Shown piece after piece: positions 12,796-24,754 of a stretch of 64,000 bases of DNA. Position 1 is the stretch's first letter. Each line of letters starts with the position of its first letter. The notes under the pieces were generated by a model. The model worked only from the letters and a program-made list of their open reading frames with translations. It was not told where the DNA came from and did no database searches. This DNA is from Misgurnus anguillicaudatus (lineage: Eukaryota; Chordata; Actinopteri; Cypriniformes; Cobitidae). The stretch is from positions 10,760,001 through 10,824,000 of the forward strand of contig NC_073341.2 of assembly GCF_027580225.2 (NCBI RefSeq), given 5' to 3'. Position numbers and translations under genes: made by a program.

Positions 12796-14689
12796 CAATC
12801 TTGGTTAATTTAACTTAACATACAAAACCCTAAACTAAAAAATGTATGTGCAATAAACTTAAAATTATTAGAACATAAGTCACGACACGAGGAATACTCA
12901 TGCCTGAAAATGTTTTGATTATTTACGCTGTTTCAAAGAATAACAACTGATGGGATATATAAATAATTGTTAATAAAATTAATTCAAGTTTTACACTCTT
13001 TTTAGTATTATTAATGCTGTTTTGTTGTAAATTATAGTTTTTTTGCAAAGTCACCATTTAGGTGATCAGTGTTTACTTTAGTATACATGGACCCTGTTCA
13101 ACTCATTGTATTTCTTTCCACTACAATGAAGATCTGTGTGAACAATGTTGTGTGTTTCTGTGGAGAATTAAGTTAATTCCTTAATTGACACAAAGTCAGT
13201 CATGAATTTCTTTTATTTCATCTTGTTGTACAATGTAAAGTTGTTATAAAATGACAATTAAAGTTGAGTCTTTATAAATGTCAAGTGAACTTAACAGTTT
13301 AAGTGCAATGTACAAACTTCATATTTTGGTAACCTTAACTATTTAAGTTCAGTCTACATGACCACCAAGCTCAGTGAACTTTAATATACAAGTTTTCGGG
13401 AGACCCATTACCCAATCGGATTGAGGGAACGGGTTTACTCAATCAAATTAGTTCAGTCAACTTATTGGGGTTTTCAGTGCAGCTGTAACTACAGAATAAC
13501 GCTAAAAATTAATCAAGTAACACATTTTTTTGTGCTACTGCAATGTTTCTTTCAAACAACATGTGTCAGGTTTTCAACTCATCTCTTAACAAGGGCCATG
13601 CTCTGCTTTGACCTCCACAAGTCCAGCGTTGTAAGTTGGGTCATGGAAGTAAAAAAAAATTCTAGGTTGCTAGATAGAAAATTTTCTCAAAAAGAAAAAT
13701 TATTTTCTTTAAATGTGATAATGTTGCACAACTCGATGAAACTATATACACACGATTAGTCTCTCTTCCATCTTGCGTTGATCTTTGCATTATTGCTGCC
13801 CACGTTATGACACATCATGAGAATTGTTCGGGAATCAATGGTTGTGCTCAGAAAGGTCAAAGCCAAAAAGGCTCCAAGTGTTAACACTGTTTGAACTTCG
13901 AGCATCGCTAAAGCGATGTAATGCGCGTTGCCATGTTAAGAGGCGTAGCTCGATGTTGCGTAGCTTTATGCAACGTACCGTATACTTTAATGCATTGGGG
14001 AGTGCTGGCGCAAATCTTGTGAAAGGCTCTTATCCACTATTTACAGAACAGCTAGACTTTTAAACGCTACTCTTCTGGCAGCAAGTCAATGCTTTGTGAT
14101 TCGCTTAAGGGCTCTCAACTACATTTAAAGGAAAAAAAGGAGAAAGACAACAATCAGGACCACCAGCAGCAGGAAATCGAGAAGACAGTAACGCTGAGAT
14201 GGGACTCATCTGAAGATGCATGTGCGCACCGAGTGAAGAAGGGCGTGGGGTCTGCTGTGAGAAAAACTTACTCATGCCCAATCTGCTGGAGGGAAGACAG
14301 AACATACTTCTGCCAAAGTCAGAGAAACAACTATTTTCACGGCCAAATGTGGAAAATAAACACGGGTTAGAAGGTGTTGCAAGCAGAACTGAAGTCGATT
14401 TATTTTTGAGATGCATGAAACAGAACTGAAGATATACATTAACGTTACTTTAAATAGTCTTCATTTTACTAATTTTACTTCATGAAGCCATTGATGATTG
14501 GAAAGATTACACATTAACACAAATGCATTGGTAAGCGTTTAGTTTTATAACCAATCATAGACTGGCTACAAATAGGTCTATTGGGTGCAATGAATGCAAT
14601 GGTGAATCAAATTTTCAAAGGTGTGGAAATTAATTTGCCAGACTATCAGTAACCTGATCATTTACAAAATCCTGATCATTTACTCATCC

Positions 14690-15526
14690 CATTGTCATCC
14701 AAGTTGTTTATGTCATTATTTGTTTAGGCAAGAAGAAATTAAGTCTTTTGAGGAAAAAATTTCAGGATTTTTCTTATTTTAATAGACTTTATTGGACCCC
14801 AACAGTTTACAGTTTCAATTCAATGTAAAATTGCAAGTTCAACGCAGCTTCAAAGGGCTCTAAACAATCCCAATGAGGCATGAAAGTCTTACCTAGTGAA
14901 ACGATTGTCATTTTTGACAAGAAAAATACAAAATAAGCACTTTTAAACCACAACTTCTCGTCTTGCACTAGCCATGTGACGTGCCAGCGCAACTGCATGT
15001 AATTGCGTAAGCACACCAAAAGGTCACGCATCACACATATAAACTGACACTAAAACATTAATTAGGTTCATTGCATGTACAACAATGTCGGAAAGGTACT
15101 CCTTCTCCACACTTGTAAACAGTGGAGCGGTAGTTTCGCATACGTCATGCACGACCTTTTGACGTGCTTAAGCAATTACGTAAGGTCGCGCTGGCGTGAC
15201 ACACGGCTAAGTGTAAGACAAAAAGTTGTGATTTAAAAGTGCTTATTTTTTGTTTTCTTGTCAAAAAACGACTATCGTTTCACTCTTATGCCTCGTTTGG
15301 GATCGTTGAAACTGCAATTTTAAACTGCATTGAAACTGTAAACTCTAATAAAAAGGTCCAATAAAATCTATTAAAATTAGAAAAATCCTGCAATGTTTTC
15401 CTCAAAAAAAAAAAAAAAAAAAAACTAATTTCTTTTCGACTGAACAAAGAAAGACATGAACATTTTGGATGACATGGGAGTAAATTATCGTGATTTCTTT
15501 TATATGAAAGTGGAGTAATCCTTTAA
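14690..15526. mobile_element. Fold-back element, about 0.84 kb
   Basis: Sequence from about 14690 to 15034 recurs inverted at about 15135-15500. Examples are the CAAAAGGTC/GACCTTTTG segments, the ACTTTTAAA...CACAACTT segments and the ACAGTTTACAGTTTCAA segments. The loop is about 100 bp. The right end reads GGAGTAATCCTTTAA, like other TTAA-ended elements here. A pure A-run (about 15404-15424) lies in the right arm. The left boundary is uncertain. Confidence 0.7.
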
Positions 15527-16776
15527 GATACGTTTACTTGACGATGCACTAAAAATGGAAACATTTTTCCTTTGTGTTTTTCACGTACTTTCGACAACAT
15601 TGTAAAAACGATCCCCAGTCACACAGATTTATTATGCTTGCCAGGGCAGTTGCTGACATAATACGCATGCACATGACATCACCGTTTTCACGAATTTGTG
15701 TTTTTGTAGTTTACAAAGAAACGATAAGGACGTGGTTTTAAAAACGTGCACTCTGAAGCTTGTTTTCAAAACTTTGTTTTTAGGCACCCAAAATGCTGTT
15801 GTAGTGTATCAATAAAAAGTTTTCAGTTTTTAGTGGAAAACGGTGTTGTATAACTCCCCCTTAAAGGCTGACAGATTTGTGAATTTACACTTCAGAGTGA
15901 CAGAGTTAAACAGTAAAATAGTAGTTAGGAAACACATTTGGTTGTCAGGAGTTCTGTAGGCATGTGTTCATAAGAGTTATCAGACATTCATCATTTATAA
16001 AGTTCTACATCACCCCGACCTGTCAAATTTCATCTAAAACAACAGTACTCACAAGTTAAGTTTGCTACCTTTAAACCTATTTAAGTCAATTTTGCAGCAT
16101 TTCACTAATTTCCCTCATAATAAGCTCAGAAAATATGAAAAGTGTGCCGATTCTGTGTGGGCACAGAGATGAGTAAGCCAGCACTAGTGGCAGGGTTATA
16201 TGCTTAAAACATTACATGCTTATTATGCAAATGCATATCATTGCCAAATAGGAGACTACTTCTGGTCATAGTGGGAGTGTAGCGCGTTATATTTAAACCC
16301 AAAATTATTTAAATTTAAAATAATTCCATTTCAATTAAATACAACATTTACAGGAGAAAAATACCTTAATATATTTGACTAAATAAGGTGATACTAAACA
16401 AACCAGTATTTCAGAATACAGCAGCTTAATGTTAAAGCTGCTATTAGTAACTCAAATAAGTAATTTGCCACACAATCGAACCTCAGACTGATTCAGTACT
16501 AAAAACCAAAGCAAAATTATAAACCTTCACCATAAGCTTTCCTTTGCCTCCAAACAAACACCATTATTGCCATCTCCTCTTAGAATATAATCACTTAAGC
16601 GTACAATTTAATGTTTAATAATTATTTTCACGGTTCTGCTATTTTTATTTTTTAAGCTAGTTTAAAACAACGTAATAATGTAAAAATCACTTTATAAATA
16701 CATTTTAACTGATTGATTAAGTTACTGTATTAAATCAGTTATCAAATGCAATAAAATAGAGTTCTGTCAAAATATC

Positions 16777-18625
16777 CAGGGCCGGCATCACAAGGGGGTA
16801 AAAGGGGGCATTGCCCCCTCAGTTTATTTTTAGTATTTATGGCAAGGTGTAAAAATAAGACTTTACAAAAAAGATTTCTAATTAAAATCAAGACTAACTG
16901 AAATAATCGAAAAATATACAGAAAATTTGGTTGCGCTTTTTTATTTTATTTTATACGTAACAGTGCTACGCATCTCCGACTGGCAATGAAGTATACATGA
17001 AAAAAAATCGCACTAAAAGATGATTGGACAGGAAAATAATAAACATGGATTTCTGTAGCAGGATAACAATTTCTATTGGCTGCCTGTTGTGCTAAGTGGG
17101 TGATTCTCACGAAAACTTGGTTTTAAAAATGTCAAGCATGAAAATGTAAAAATTGCTTAAATTTACTTTTTTTCCCACCAGACATTGAAAAACAAAGTCT
17201 GGAGTAAATGGGAACATTAATTTAAAAACTTTTACTTATCATTTAACACTTTTTGTAACAATTTAAAAAATTTGTCCTAAAAAATCTCATTACCGCAACA
17301 GTCAGAAAACATCAACACTGACATATTTTCAAAATGACATGACAAACCTGAAAGAACATAATTTGGAGATTCTGCACATGCATTTAAAATCAAAGTATTA
17401 TGCTTCTATTAATTAAATTAACATTTAATAAGCATCTATTGCGGTAATAATAATCAAAATGTCGTGTAAGCATTCTGACAAGACAATATTTCAAATTACC
17501 TGTAAAAAATGATCTTACCTGGTAGCCATCTTGAAGTAACTGGTCCATGTGCTTGGTCACTCAAAATCAAACTTTATTAAAATTCTGTATGTGTGCTTAA
17601 ACTGTTCTCAAAAAGTGTTGCGGAGGATGAGAACATCAGGCATGGACACATCATTTTCCTAATTTTTCTTCATTATTATTATACATGAATATTCAGTAAA
17701 TATTTTTTCTGTCATCTAAAGTAGTCTAGCAAAACATCCATTTATTTTTTTCTTAATATTTTTGTGTTAATTTGATTAAATTACAACATAACGCATGTTC
17801 AAACACAGCCGGACACATTGCGGTAATGAGAATTTCAGCAGAAAATGAGATTAAATTTCCAATTATAAATTCTTATGTTGAAATCACACATTGTGCAAGG
17901 TAGAACACAGTATTGTGTTAATTCTGATGCTTTTTAATGTTACTATATTACACATTTTAAAGCTAAAATCATTAGTGCCGTGGTGTTTCACTGGTTTCGT
18001 GAGAATCACCCAAGTGCTTGCGTCTCATGTAACCTAGTTCAGTGTGTAAGGTCAGCTGAGAGTCATGTCTCAATTAACATAAAATTCAAAACTATAAAAA
18101 CCTTGATTCAAAATTTAGGCTGTGTGTAATAAAACGATAATGTTTTGTAAGTAAGCTAATTTTCACCAATAGGTGTTTGTGTACAGGCACGCGAACAGCA
18201 CACAACCTGTAAAATTTTAATTATAATACAGTATAGGATTTATCCAACATTTATCCACGTTATTCTCTGCGCTATGACTTCGTTATAATATCAGCTCACT
18301 ACGTTGGAGCTACAACGCGTGTTAATGAAGAAATGTTATGACAAATCAAGAAGATTACAGCTCTTCTAAAAAAAAGGTATGAAATTTATTATTAAAATTG
18401 TGATTTTTTTCATTAAAACTTGAAGTTAACATTTTATTAGTTTTGTCTGTTAGGTTAGCTGTGCAGTACACTTATGCAAATACTATGTTTAAGTGAATGC
18501 TGCATTCAAAAATCTGGCAAAAGTAATTCATCTGCATGTTTTTTGTTTAAAGTTAAGCCTCCTTAAAAATTTTAAGTGCCGCCCCCAGGCATTTCATTCA
18601 GCACCCGGGCCTGAAAATACCCCTG
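16777..18625. repeat. Old hAT-like repeat remnant abutting the exon 5 donor
   Basis: The left part begins CAGGGCCGGCATCACAAGG with a GGGGGCA/TGCCCCC segment. The right part, read on the minus strand, begins CAGGGGTATTTTCAGGCCC and is rich in GGC/GCC, like degenerate hAT ends. The flanks do not match, so one or two elements may be involved. The right edge is only 9 nt from the exon 5 splice donor. A later element (17098-18011) splits it. Confidence 0.4.
17098..18011. mobile_element. Inverted-repeat element with a 4-bp AAGT duplication
   Basis: The termini GGGTGATTCTCACGA (left) and TCGTGAGAATCACCC (right) are a perfect 15-bp inverted repeat. AAGT directly flanks both sides (17094-17097 and 18012-18015). 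The interior contains TTACCGCAACA / TTGCGGTAAT motifs repeated in both orientations and no useful ORF. The superfamily is unclear: the duplication length does not fit hAT (8 bp) or TTAA-targeting elements if AAGT is the full duplication. Confidence 0.75.
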
Positions 18626-18634
18626 GTCTCTCAC

Positions 18635-18771
18635 CTTCTCCTGATTGAACGCATCCATTCTCTTCATGGCTGTATCGAGAGCAGTCATAGAATCCAAGAA
18701 TTCCTGATCCTGCTCACATAGTGGATTACTTAACAGGTCCCCTGAGATCTTCACTGCTGCTTTAGACATGG
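18635..18771 (-). CDS. bin3: bin3 coding exon 5
   Basis: This 137-nt exon encodes the end of codon 54 and residues 55-99, starting MSKAAVKISGDLLSNP and ending MKRMDAFNQEK. It is the longest Bin3 exon in the window and the easiest to recognise: the SNPLCEQDQ and TALDTAMKRMDAFNQEK segments are highly conserved among vertebrates. The acceptor is ...ttttttag and the donor is AAG|gtgaga. Phase 1 in and phase 0 out agree with the neighbouring exons. The segment lies in helix 1 and the start of the central part of the BAR domain. Bin3 is the amphiphysin-family member made of little more than a BAR domain, the orthologue of fission yeast Hob3, linked to actin organisation, Cdc42/Rac signalling, cytokinesis and muscle/lens development. 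Confidence 0.97.
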
Positions 18772-20204
18772 CTAAAAAACAAAGAACAACTTTATTTAAA
18801 AAATACATGTTTAAGTGCTATAATTGGGTCCCCAGTGCTTGTATCAACTTAAAAAAATGTGAAAAAGATCAACCCAGTAACCATTCTCTGCAAGCATGTG
18901 AAAAATAGCTTATTGATTGTGATGTCAGAAGGGGATAATGCCGCCCCTTAAATATACAACCACGGCACACATACAAAGTGGCAATTTTAACATGTTATAA
19001 TAAATTACCTATATGATATTTTGAACAAAAACTACACATATGTACTCAGCAAAGATTTATTTGACAAACTTAACATCAGCAAAAAATGATCTAAATAGTC
19101 AATTGCTCTTTATTGGGTAAGATAAAGCTTAAATTACAAACCAGAAGCTATTTGTAATTTCAAAATGTTGCCGTAAGTACTGCAGGAACACTTGGTAATT
19201 TTGCGAACATATGGTAAAATGACATGCTTGTTTATTTGTTCATTAAACCAGCATTGGAAAATGACATGAAACAGATGTTAAATGTGTTAATGATATATCA
19301 AGAGAACACCATACCTGAAAATAAACAAGAATATTATAATTGTCTGCCCTATTAGAGAAGTTTAACAAACAATACAACAGTAAACTTTTAAAAATTATGA
19401 AAAAGAAAGGTCATTCCCAACTCAAAACCGGTCTGCTTAAAAGATGTTGATACAGCATTATTATATATAATATGAAAACTCTATGCGTGCCAAATCTCAA
19501 AGGACCTTTACATTGTCATATTATTTGTAATTACTATCCTTTAAAAAAATTATGATTATTATTCATAATTCTGAAAATAAAACAATTTATTAAGATTTCA
19601 TCACATAGGGACCAAAACGATAAAACTTTCCCCTTCTTTTATGACTTTGCCCCAATTAGCTGAAGTAAATCAAGGCCTGTTTTGGGGACGTGGGGTGTGA
19701 GGGGTGGATGTTTTATCTGGCTTCCTGCCTTGTGTGCGTCTGATCCGGATTGACGCTGACGTGCTCATCTGATCAGCATTCTGACTTTAAGCGGCTCTGG
19801 CAGGGAATGCGACGGACTGTAATTGGTGTTGGCACTATTGAAGCATCAGTACACAGTCAGAGGCCTTTAGTGAATATTCATCAACTCGCAAACTATCCTC
19901 TCCGACGTGCTCGAAACCGACTTGTGAAGTTGCAAATCTTTGTTCTTTTGCAGGTGCATTGCCTTGAATTTCACGGATTTGCAAACAACACTAAAATCAT
20001 CTTAAAATACTTGTGACTTTTGACCTTTTGTTAACTTGTAGACAGAAGGCTTTTGTTTGTTAATGTGTAACACTCATGTGTTTGACCGCTGATATGACTC
20101 CCTGAGGTTTGGATCGACAGATGAAGTGCAGTTTAGACAATCTGCAAAGCACATGTTACTTACCATGACAGATAAAAAATCAGTTTTAATCATACTACAC
20201 AACA

Positions 20205-20665
20205 CTAAAGCCTAGAGTATAGTCTGTTTTAAGGTGTACACAAACTTATGTGTACGGTTGAACACACAGTCTTGCAAAGTATAGTTTATTTGACTCAAAC
20301 GTGTACACATGCACATTGCGACATGCAAAGCATCTCCTAGGCCAGGGGTTCCCAAACTTTTTCAGCGTGCGGCCCCCCTTGTGTACGGTGCATTCCTTCG
20401 CGGCCCCCCAAAGAAAATTTGTGACAAAAAACTGTTCTAAAACTCAACATTTTATTTAAAAAAAATTTAATTATACAAAAAAGTAGTGCTGTTGTTTAGT
20501 AGCCTTATTTTTTTAGGTTTAATTACACAGAAGTCATGATAAATTAATGTATTTCATAAAATGTCATAAAACTGGGGCGCCTCTGGCACAATCTCGCGGC
20601 CCCCCTGGGGCCCCGGCCCCCAGTTTGAAAACCACTGTCCTAGGCTACATACTACATTCTCCTGT
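20205..20665. repeat. Dispersed repeat copy split by a hAT insertion
   Basis: Positions 20205-20342 plus 20646-20665 correspond, in the opposite orientation, to 46425-46630. Shared segments include the CTTGCAAAG.ATAGTTTATT region, GTGTACAC.. and GGCTACATACTACATTCTC. The second copy lacks the insertion and acts as an empty-site paralogue. Copies differ at many positions, so the family is old. Confidence 0.7.
20343..20637. mobile_element. 295-bp hAT-type element with a perfect 8-bp duplication
   Basis: The left end is CAGGGGTTCCCAAACTTTTT and the right end is CAGTTTGAAAACCACTG. TCCTAGGC is present on both sides (20335-20342 and 20638-20645). The subterminal parts are GGCCCCCC-rich and the interior is AT-rich, with no ORF. 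The related sequence at 46.49 kb shows the pre-insertion state. Confidence 0.92.
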
Positions 20666-20807
20666 AGGCAGGGGCGAAAATTTCATCTAAATGTTGGGGG
20701 GGCAATAAACATAAAATTTTTCAAGAAAATTTTTTGAAGGGGACACCAATAATACAGGCAAAATTGTACTTGCAAGGAAATGTGTACAGATAGAAAACGT
20801 GATAGGA

Positions 20808-21305
20808 AATCTGATTAAACCATTAGCATTGCGCTAAAAAATAACCAAAAAGTTTGGAAATTTTGCCTATTTAAAACTTGATTCTTCTGTAGTTACATCG
20901 TGTACTAAGACCGACAGCATATTAAAAGTTGCGATTTTCTAGGCAGATGTGGTTGGGACTATGCTCTCATTCTGGCGTAGTGATCAGGTACTTCGCTGCT
21001 GTGGCATGGTTGCGGCAGGCATAGTGATGTTACGCAGTGCCTGTAAATAGTTCCCTGCCATTGAAAGTTACCAAGGGGACTATTTTCGGGCACTGCATAA
21101 TATCACTACGCCTTCTGCAGCCATGTTACATCAGCAAGTTTGAGAGTATATAGTTCCTAGCCATATCTGCCTAGAAAATCACAACTTTTAATTTTCTGTC
21201 GGTCTTAATACACGATGTAACTATAGAAGAGTCAGGTTTTGAATAGGAAAAGTGTCGAAACTCTTTGGTTATTTTTTAACGTGATGCTAATGGTCTAATC
21301 AGATT
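20808..21305. mobile_element. Palindromic repeat, arms about 240 bp
   Basis: The left arm starts AATCTGATTAAACCATTAGC and the right arm ends GCTAATGGTCTAATCAGATT. The inversion continues through TTACATCGTGTA / ACACGATGTAA and CTAGGCAGAT / ATCTGCCTAG, and past CTATTT.../AAATAG towards a loop of about 20 bp near 21053-21074. Several mismatches indicate moderate age. It is non-coding. Confidence 0.75.
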
Positions 21306-22080
21306 CAATGGATTGTGCTAAGCTATGCTAAAAGTGCTAACGGCAGACCCGGAGATCAGCTGAATAGATTTCAAAACGGTAAGAATCAAATGTCTATTGG
21401 AGAACACACTTATTGATAAAAAGTATACCTTGAAATGCAATGCAAGTCACTTTGGATTAAATTGTCTGCCAAATGCATAAATATAAAACATGGCTTCAAT
21501 CTACAAAGTGTAGTACGCAAAATTTTGTTTCGACAATCAAATGGAAAAAAGTGATGATGCAAGGTTTGATGGTTTTTATTCATTATAGTTTAGCCCAGGT
21601 CATACTGTAGCGCTTAGCCTCGACACTGTAGGTTATGCATCGGTTTTCATTAACTGTCCGCGTCGACATGCAATAACACATGCAGACCACTAGTAGGCAG
21701 TATCCACGTGTGTAACCCAAAGGAGCAGTGCAACAGCCAAAGAAGCAGCATCTTTGCAATTAAACAAAAAAAAGGAGCGAGTTTTGTTGCCGTTTGAGTT
21801 AAATCACTCCTTGGCCCATCTTTGTTCTTACAGTCGCAAGCGGAAATGCCTATGAAAAAATGCGACGCAGATGTTTTTGACCTGACATAAGGGATTCTAG
21901 CGAATCAATCACGAAACTTGCGGTCCGCGTAGAACGGCCACGTTGTTACATTTTTGGCGAGGTGCTTAAGGCTATGCACAGCCTATATATTGCCCTTGAT
22001 ACAACAGGTGTTAAATGAACAATATTGTTTTACATTGGCTGAGAGGAGGGGAAGAGTAAAGCCAAACTGAAATCACAAAC

Positions 22081-22142
22081 CTAAATCAGCCTCTGTGCTC
22101 TTCTTCGTGTCTTTATGAAGCTTCTTTGTCTGTTCTTCCAAC
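22081..22142 (-). CDS. bin3: bin3 coding exon 4
   Basis: This 62-nt exon completes Lys33 and encodes residues 34-53, LEEQTKKLHKDTKKSTEADL, plus the first base of Ala54. The acceptor is a long T-run followed by ag, and the donor is TTAG|gtttgtg. It continues the first BAR helix; the heptad-like Leu/Lys pattern fits a coiled-coil helix. The phases (2 in, 1 out) agree exactly with exons 3 and 5, which supports the assignment despite the short length. Confidence 0.93.
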
Positions 22143-22799
22143 CTAAAAAAAAAACGCAACAAAACATAAGTTGTCAAAACACACACACACAAAAAAACAT
22201 GGTCTAAAAAGGTAAAAAGTTATGCTTGACCCTGTAAAACAATGCTAGGTATCCCATTTGGGTGCCAGGGCATTGCCACAAGTCTAAAGGAGATTTAATG
22301 CTGATTTGCAACAGTGTAAACTATAAAAAAAAGTTATATAATTACGCTTGAATTTTTCGAAAATCTAAGTCTGATCAATTAGAAAAAAATAATGCAACCC
22401 TTTCCCATCAAGCTGAAATGACCCATCATTCATATTAGTTGCAGAAATGACACAACATTACAGACAGACCAAACAGTTTAATAGTTTCCAGTTCAGAGCG
22501 ATGATAATAATAATAATAGTAATGCCTGCTTTGTCAAACACCACCAATTATGATTTCCCACAGAGACTTTAATGATACTCTTCTAATGGAAATATTGCTA
22601 CGCTCAATAGTTTCCACTATTTACAGAAATACTTAGCAGTGAACATATGGATCCTGTGAAACCGATAGTTGTAATTGTTTTAATTACACTTGAACTGAAC
22701 AGCATCAACTTGTCATATTATAGTATCAAATGTCTCTTATCAAATTGAAACCAAAGAAAAACAACCAAGGCTATTTTTAAAAAGCTTATCTGTAAGTAT

Positions 22800-23060
22800 C
22801 CATTCATGTTTTCGTGCGACTGTAGCATTTTCTGAGCGCTAGAGGAGATCATTCACAGGGTCTTTCACTGTAGCGATCCCTTCACACCCGTGGGGGTTGT
22901 TAACAACTGCAATTACCGCACTACCGCTGTTCATTATAATCAATTAGGTGGAAAATTAGACATGGACTGGGGGTCTCCCCTGAGCCACCTCTCACTGCCT
23001 TTATTACTGCGATTAAGGAATACCACAAAACAGTGGCAAATGTAGTATTATTTGGACTGT
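22800..23060. promoter_or_regulatory. Candidate non-coding regulatory island in bin3 intron 3
   Basis: This stretch has balanced composition in an AT-rich, repeat-filled intron and no inverted-repeat or microsatellite character. It contains homeodomain-type cores (ATAATCAATTAGG near 22938-22950) and stretches such as CAATTACCGCACTACCGCTG. No reading frame is maintained. Conservation is inferred from appearance only; it could equally be unique neutral DNA. Confidence 0.25.
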
Positions 23061-24145
23061 GACAATAAAAAAGAATAAATGGACAGGGGATGATAAAAAA
23101 AGAGAGTGGGAAAGTATATTACGAAAAAAATATTTGAAAAGATAAAGAGGAGGAGGGAATCATGGGTAACTGGCAACGAAAGAGAGACTCTTAACAAGAC
23201 GTGATAAAGGACCCATTACAGTAGGTGCTAATAGAGTAGAACTGGCCCAGCTGCTCCAGACGTCTGGCATGCGAACGTGCTACCAAAACGCCTCGTCGCA
23301 ACACGTGAATGGCATTTAGAGATAGCGCAGGTCACAAGCCAACACATTATCACCAAACCTCCACTTTCTGACGTGGTATAAGGGCCGAGGGAGGAAAAAA
23401 ATTTGGGGAGTGGGTGGTGGTTAACATGTTAAAACAATGCATCTTTAGGGATCCCCGTACAGAGTACAAAAAAACACCACAGTGCAATGAAATTAAGTTT
23501 TATTTATTTTGCTTGATGAAAGAAAGTAAGTCTCAATCAAATTATGAGATTTGGAGCATAAAAGTTTAATTTCAGTCATTGATTTCACTTTAATTTTAAT
23601 CTTTGGCATGGCATTACGGAGTAAACATTTAAACTATTAAGGTTTTTCTTTCTTTACATTATAGGATGATTTTATATAGAAAAGAGTAAATCAAAAAAAA
23701 AAAAATGCACCAGCTTATTACCATGGTTTTAGGAATAGGTCACACAAAATTTAATATTCAGTCATTATTAGTAGGGGTGTGATGAGACACTTAATCTACG
23801 AGACGAGACGAGACACGAGATTGGGTTCACGAGAACAAGACGAGATTTAAAAATTTTTTAAGAAATCCTCAATGATAAAATGAATGAATGGGAAACTGAA
23901 ATCACATTATCTTGAAATGTTTTATCTAATCTAGGACTCTCCCTAACAATTATTTTTCTAATTGATAATGAAGTAGTTTGATATTTTTGGTAAAAAATAG
24001 ACCGAAGTTAGCAATAACCTTTAAAATTACATAATAATGACGATGCAATAATAATTTGTTCAAATAAAGTATCAAAACAAGTTAACACATTACAGTAATA
24101 AGTAGCCTTTGTAATAAAAACCAGCAATATGTATTATAACAAATG

Positions 24146-24159
24146 CCTGCAGGGGGCGC
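24146..24159 (+). promoter_or_regulatory. CTCF-like motif inside a transposon
   Basis: CCTGCAGGGGGCGC agrees with the vertebrate CTCF core CCASYAGRKGGCRS at 13 of 14 positions. It lies in the outer hAT element. A sequence match alone does not show occupancy. Confidence 0.4.
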
Positions 24160-24754
24160 TAATGGACCCGCTTCTGTTACTTTGACTTTAGAATCTAAAC
24201 TTTAGACACTTACTTTTAACTAGGGATGCACGATCTTGATTTTTCATGGCCGGTTTTTATACCGGTTTTCTTAACAAGGAAATTGGCCGATTCCGATCTG
24301 GTTTCCGATTTTTTTTCTTATCAAGCAACAAACAAGAAAGAATGAAAGTATATATAAACAATATGTTTATTTGGTATTTAACAGGCTAAACTTGGTTTGG
24401 CTATTGAAAACAATAACTGTAACCATCTAAAATTAACAGCAGGAACTGTGCAGTAGGCTACATTCAATACAAACATACGTGGTTAAATGAGACCATGACA
24501 TGGATGGTTGAGTGAAAACTGTATTATATACACTAGGATTGCAGAAATTGCCATCAGCGTGTATTTTAAGCTGTGTTTAAGAGAGATAAGGTTACATGTT
24601 CAGTACTACGTGGCAATAATAATGAAATACATCTCTGGTCCTTTCATTCATTTCATGAAGCCTCTACATTATTTCGGTAAGATAAAGCTTCTGACTGCAA
24701 AGCATTTGGAGAGTTTTTTAATAAATCAAGCATAATTTAACACGTATTTGGCTA

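Larger units (their letters stand above)
8698..18634 (-). other. bin3: bin3 intron 5
   Basis: This 9.9-kb intron separates exons 5 and 6. It contains a tRNA-related SINE remnant next to the exon 6 acceptor, two large fold-back elements (12066-12795 and 14690-15526), an element with 4-bp duplications (17098-18011) and decayed hAT-like pieces. A GGCCCC/GGGCCAT-rich fragment at 10035-10132 ends in TGTTGAGCCCTG, a typical hAT end. The rest (about 9.0-10.0, 10.2-12.0, 12.8-14.6 and 15.6-16.7 kb) is AT-rich with scattered short ORFs and nothing I recognise. Confidence 0.85.
18772..22080 (-). other. bin3: bin3 intron 4
   Basis: This 3.3-kb intron has a plain AT-rich first part (18.8-19.6 kb) with nothing recognisable. 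A short stretch of mixed composition without obvious repeat character follows at about 19640-20000. The rest is transposon-derived: a dispersed repeat split by a hAT element, a palindrome (20808-21305), and a SINE-tail-like fragment at about 21444-21482 (AAGTCACTTTGGATTAAA). Confidence 0.85.

Noticed and set aside
13824..14110. Possible structured RNA gene in a balanced-composition stretch
   Set aside because: No tRNA cloverleaf, snRNA or other recognisable RNA motif could be traced.
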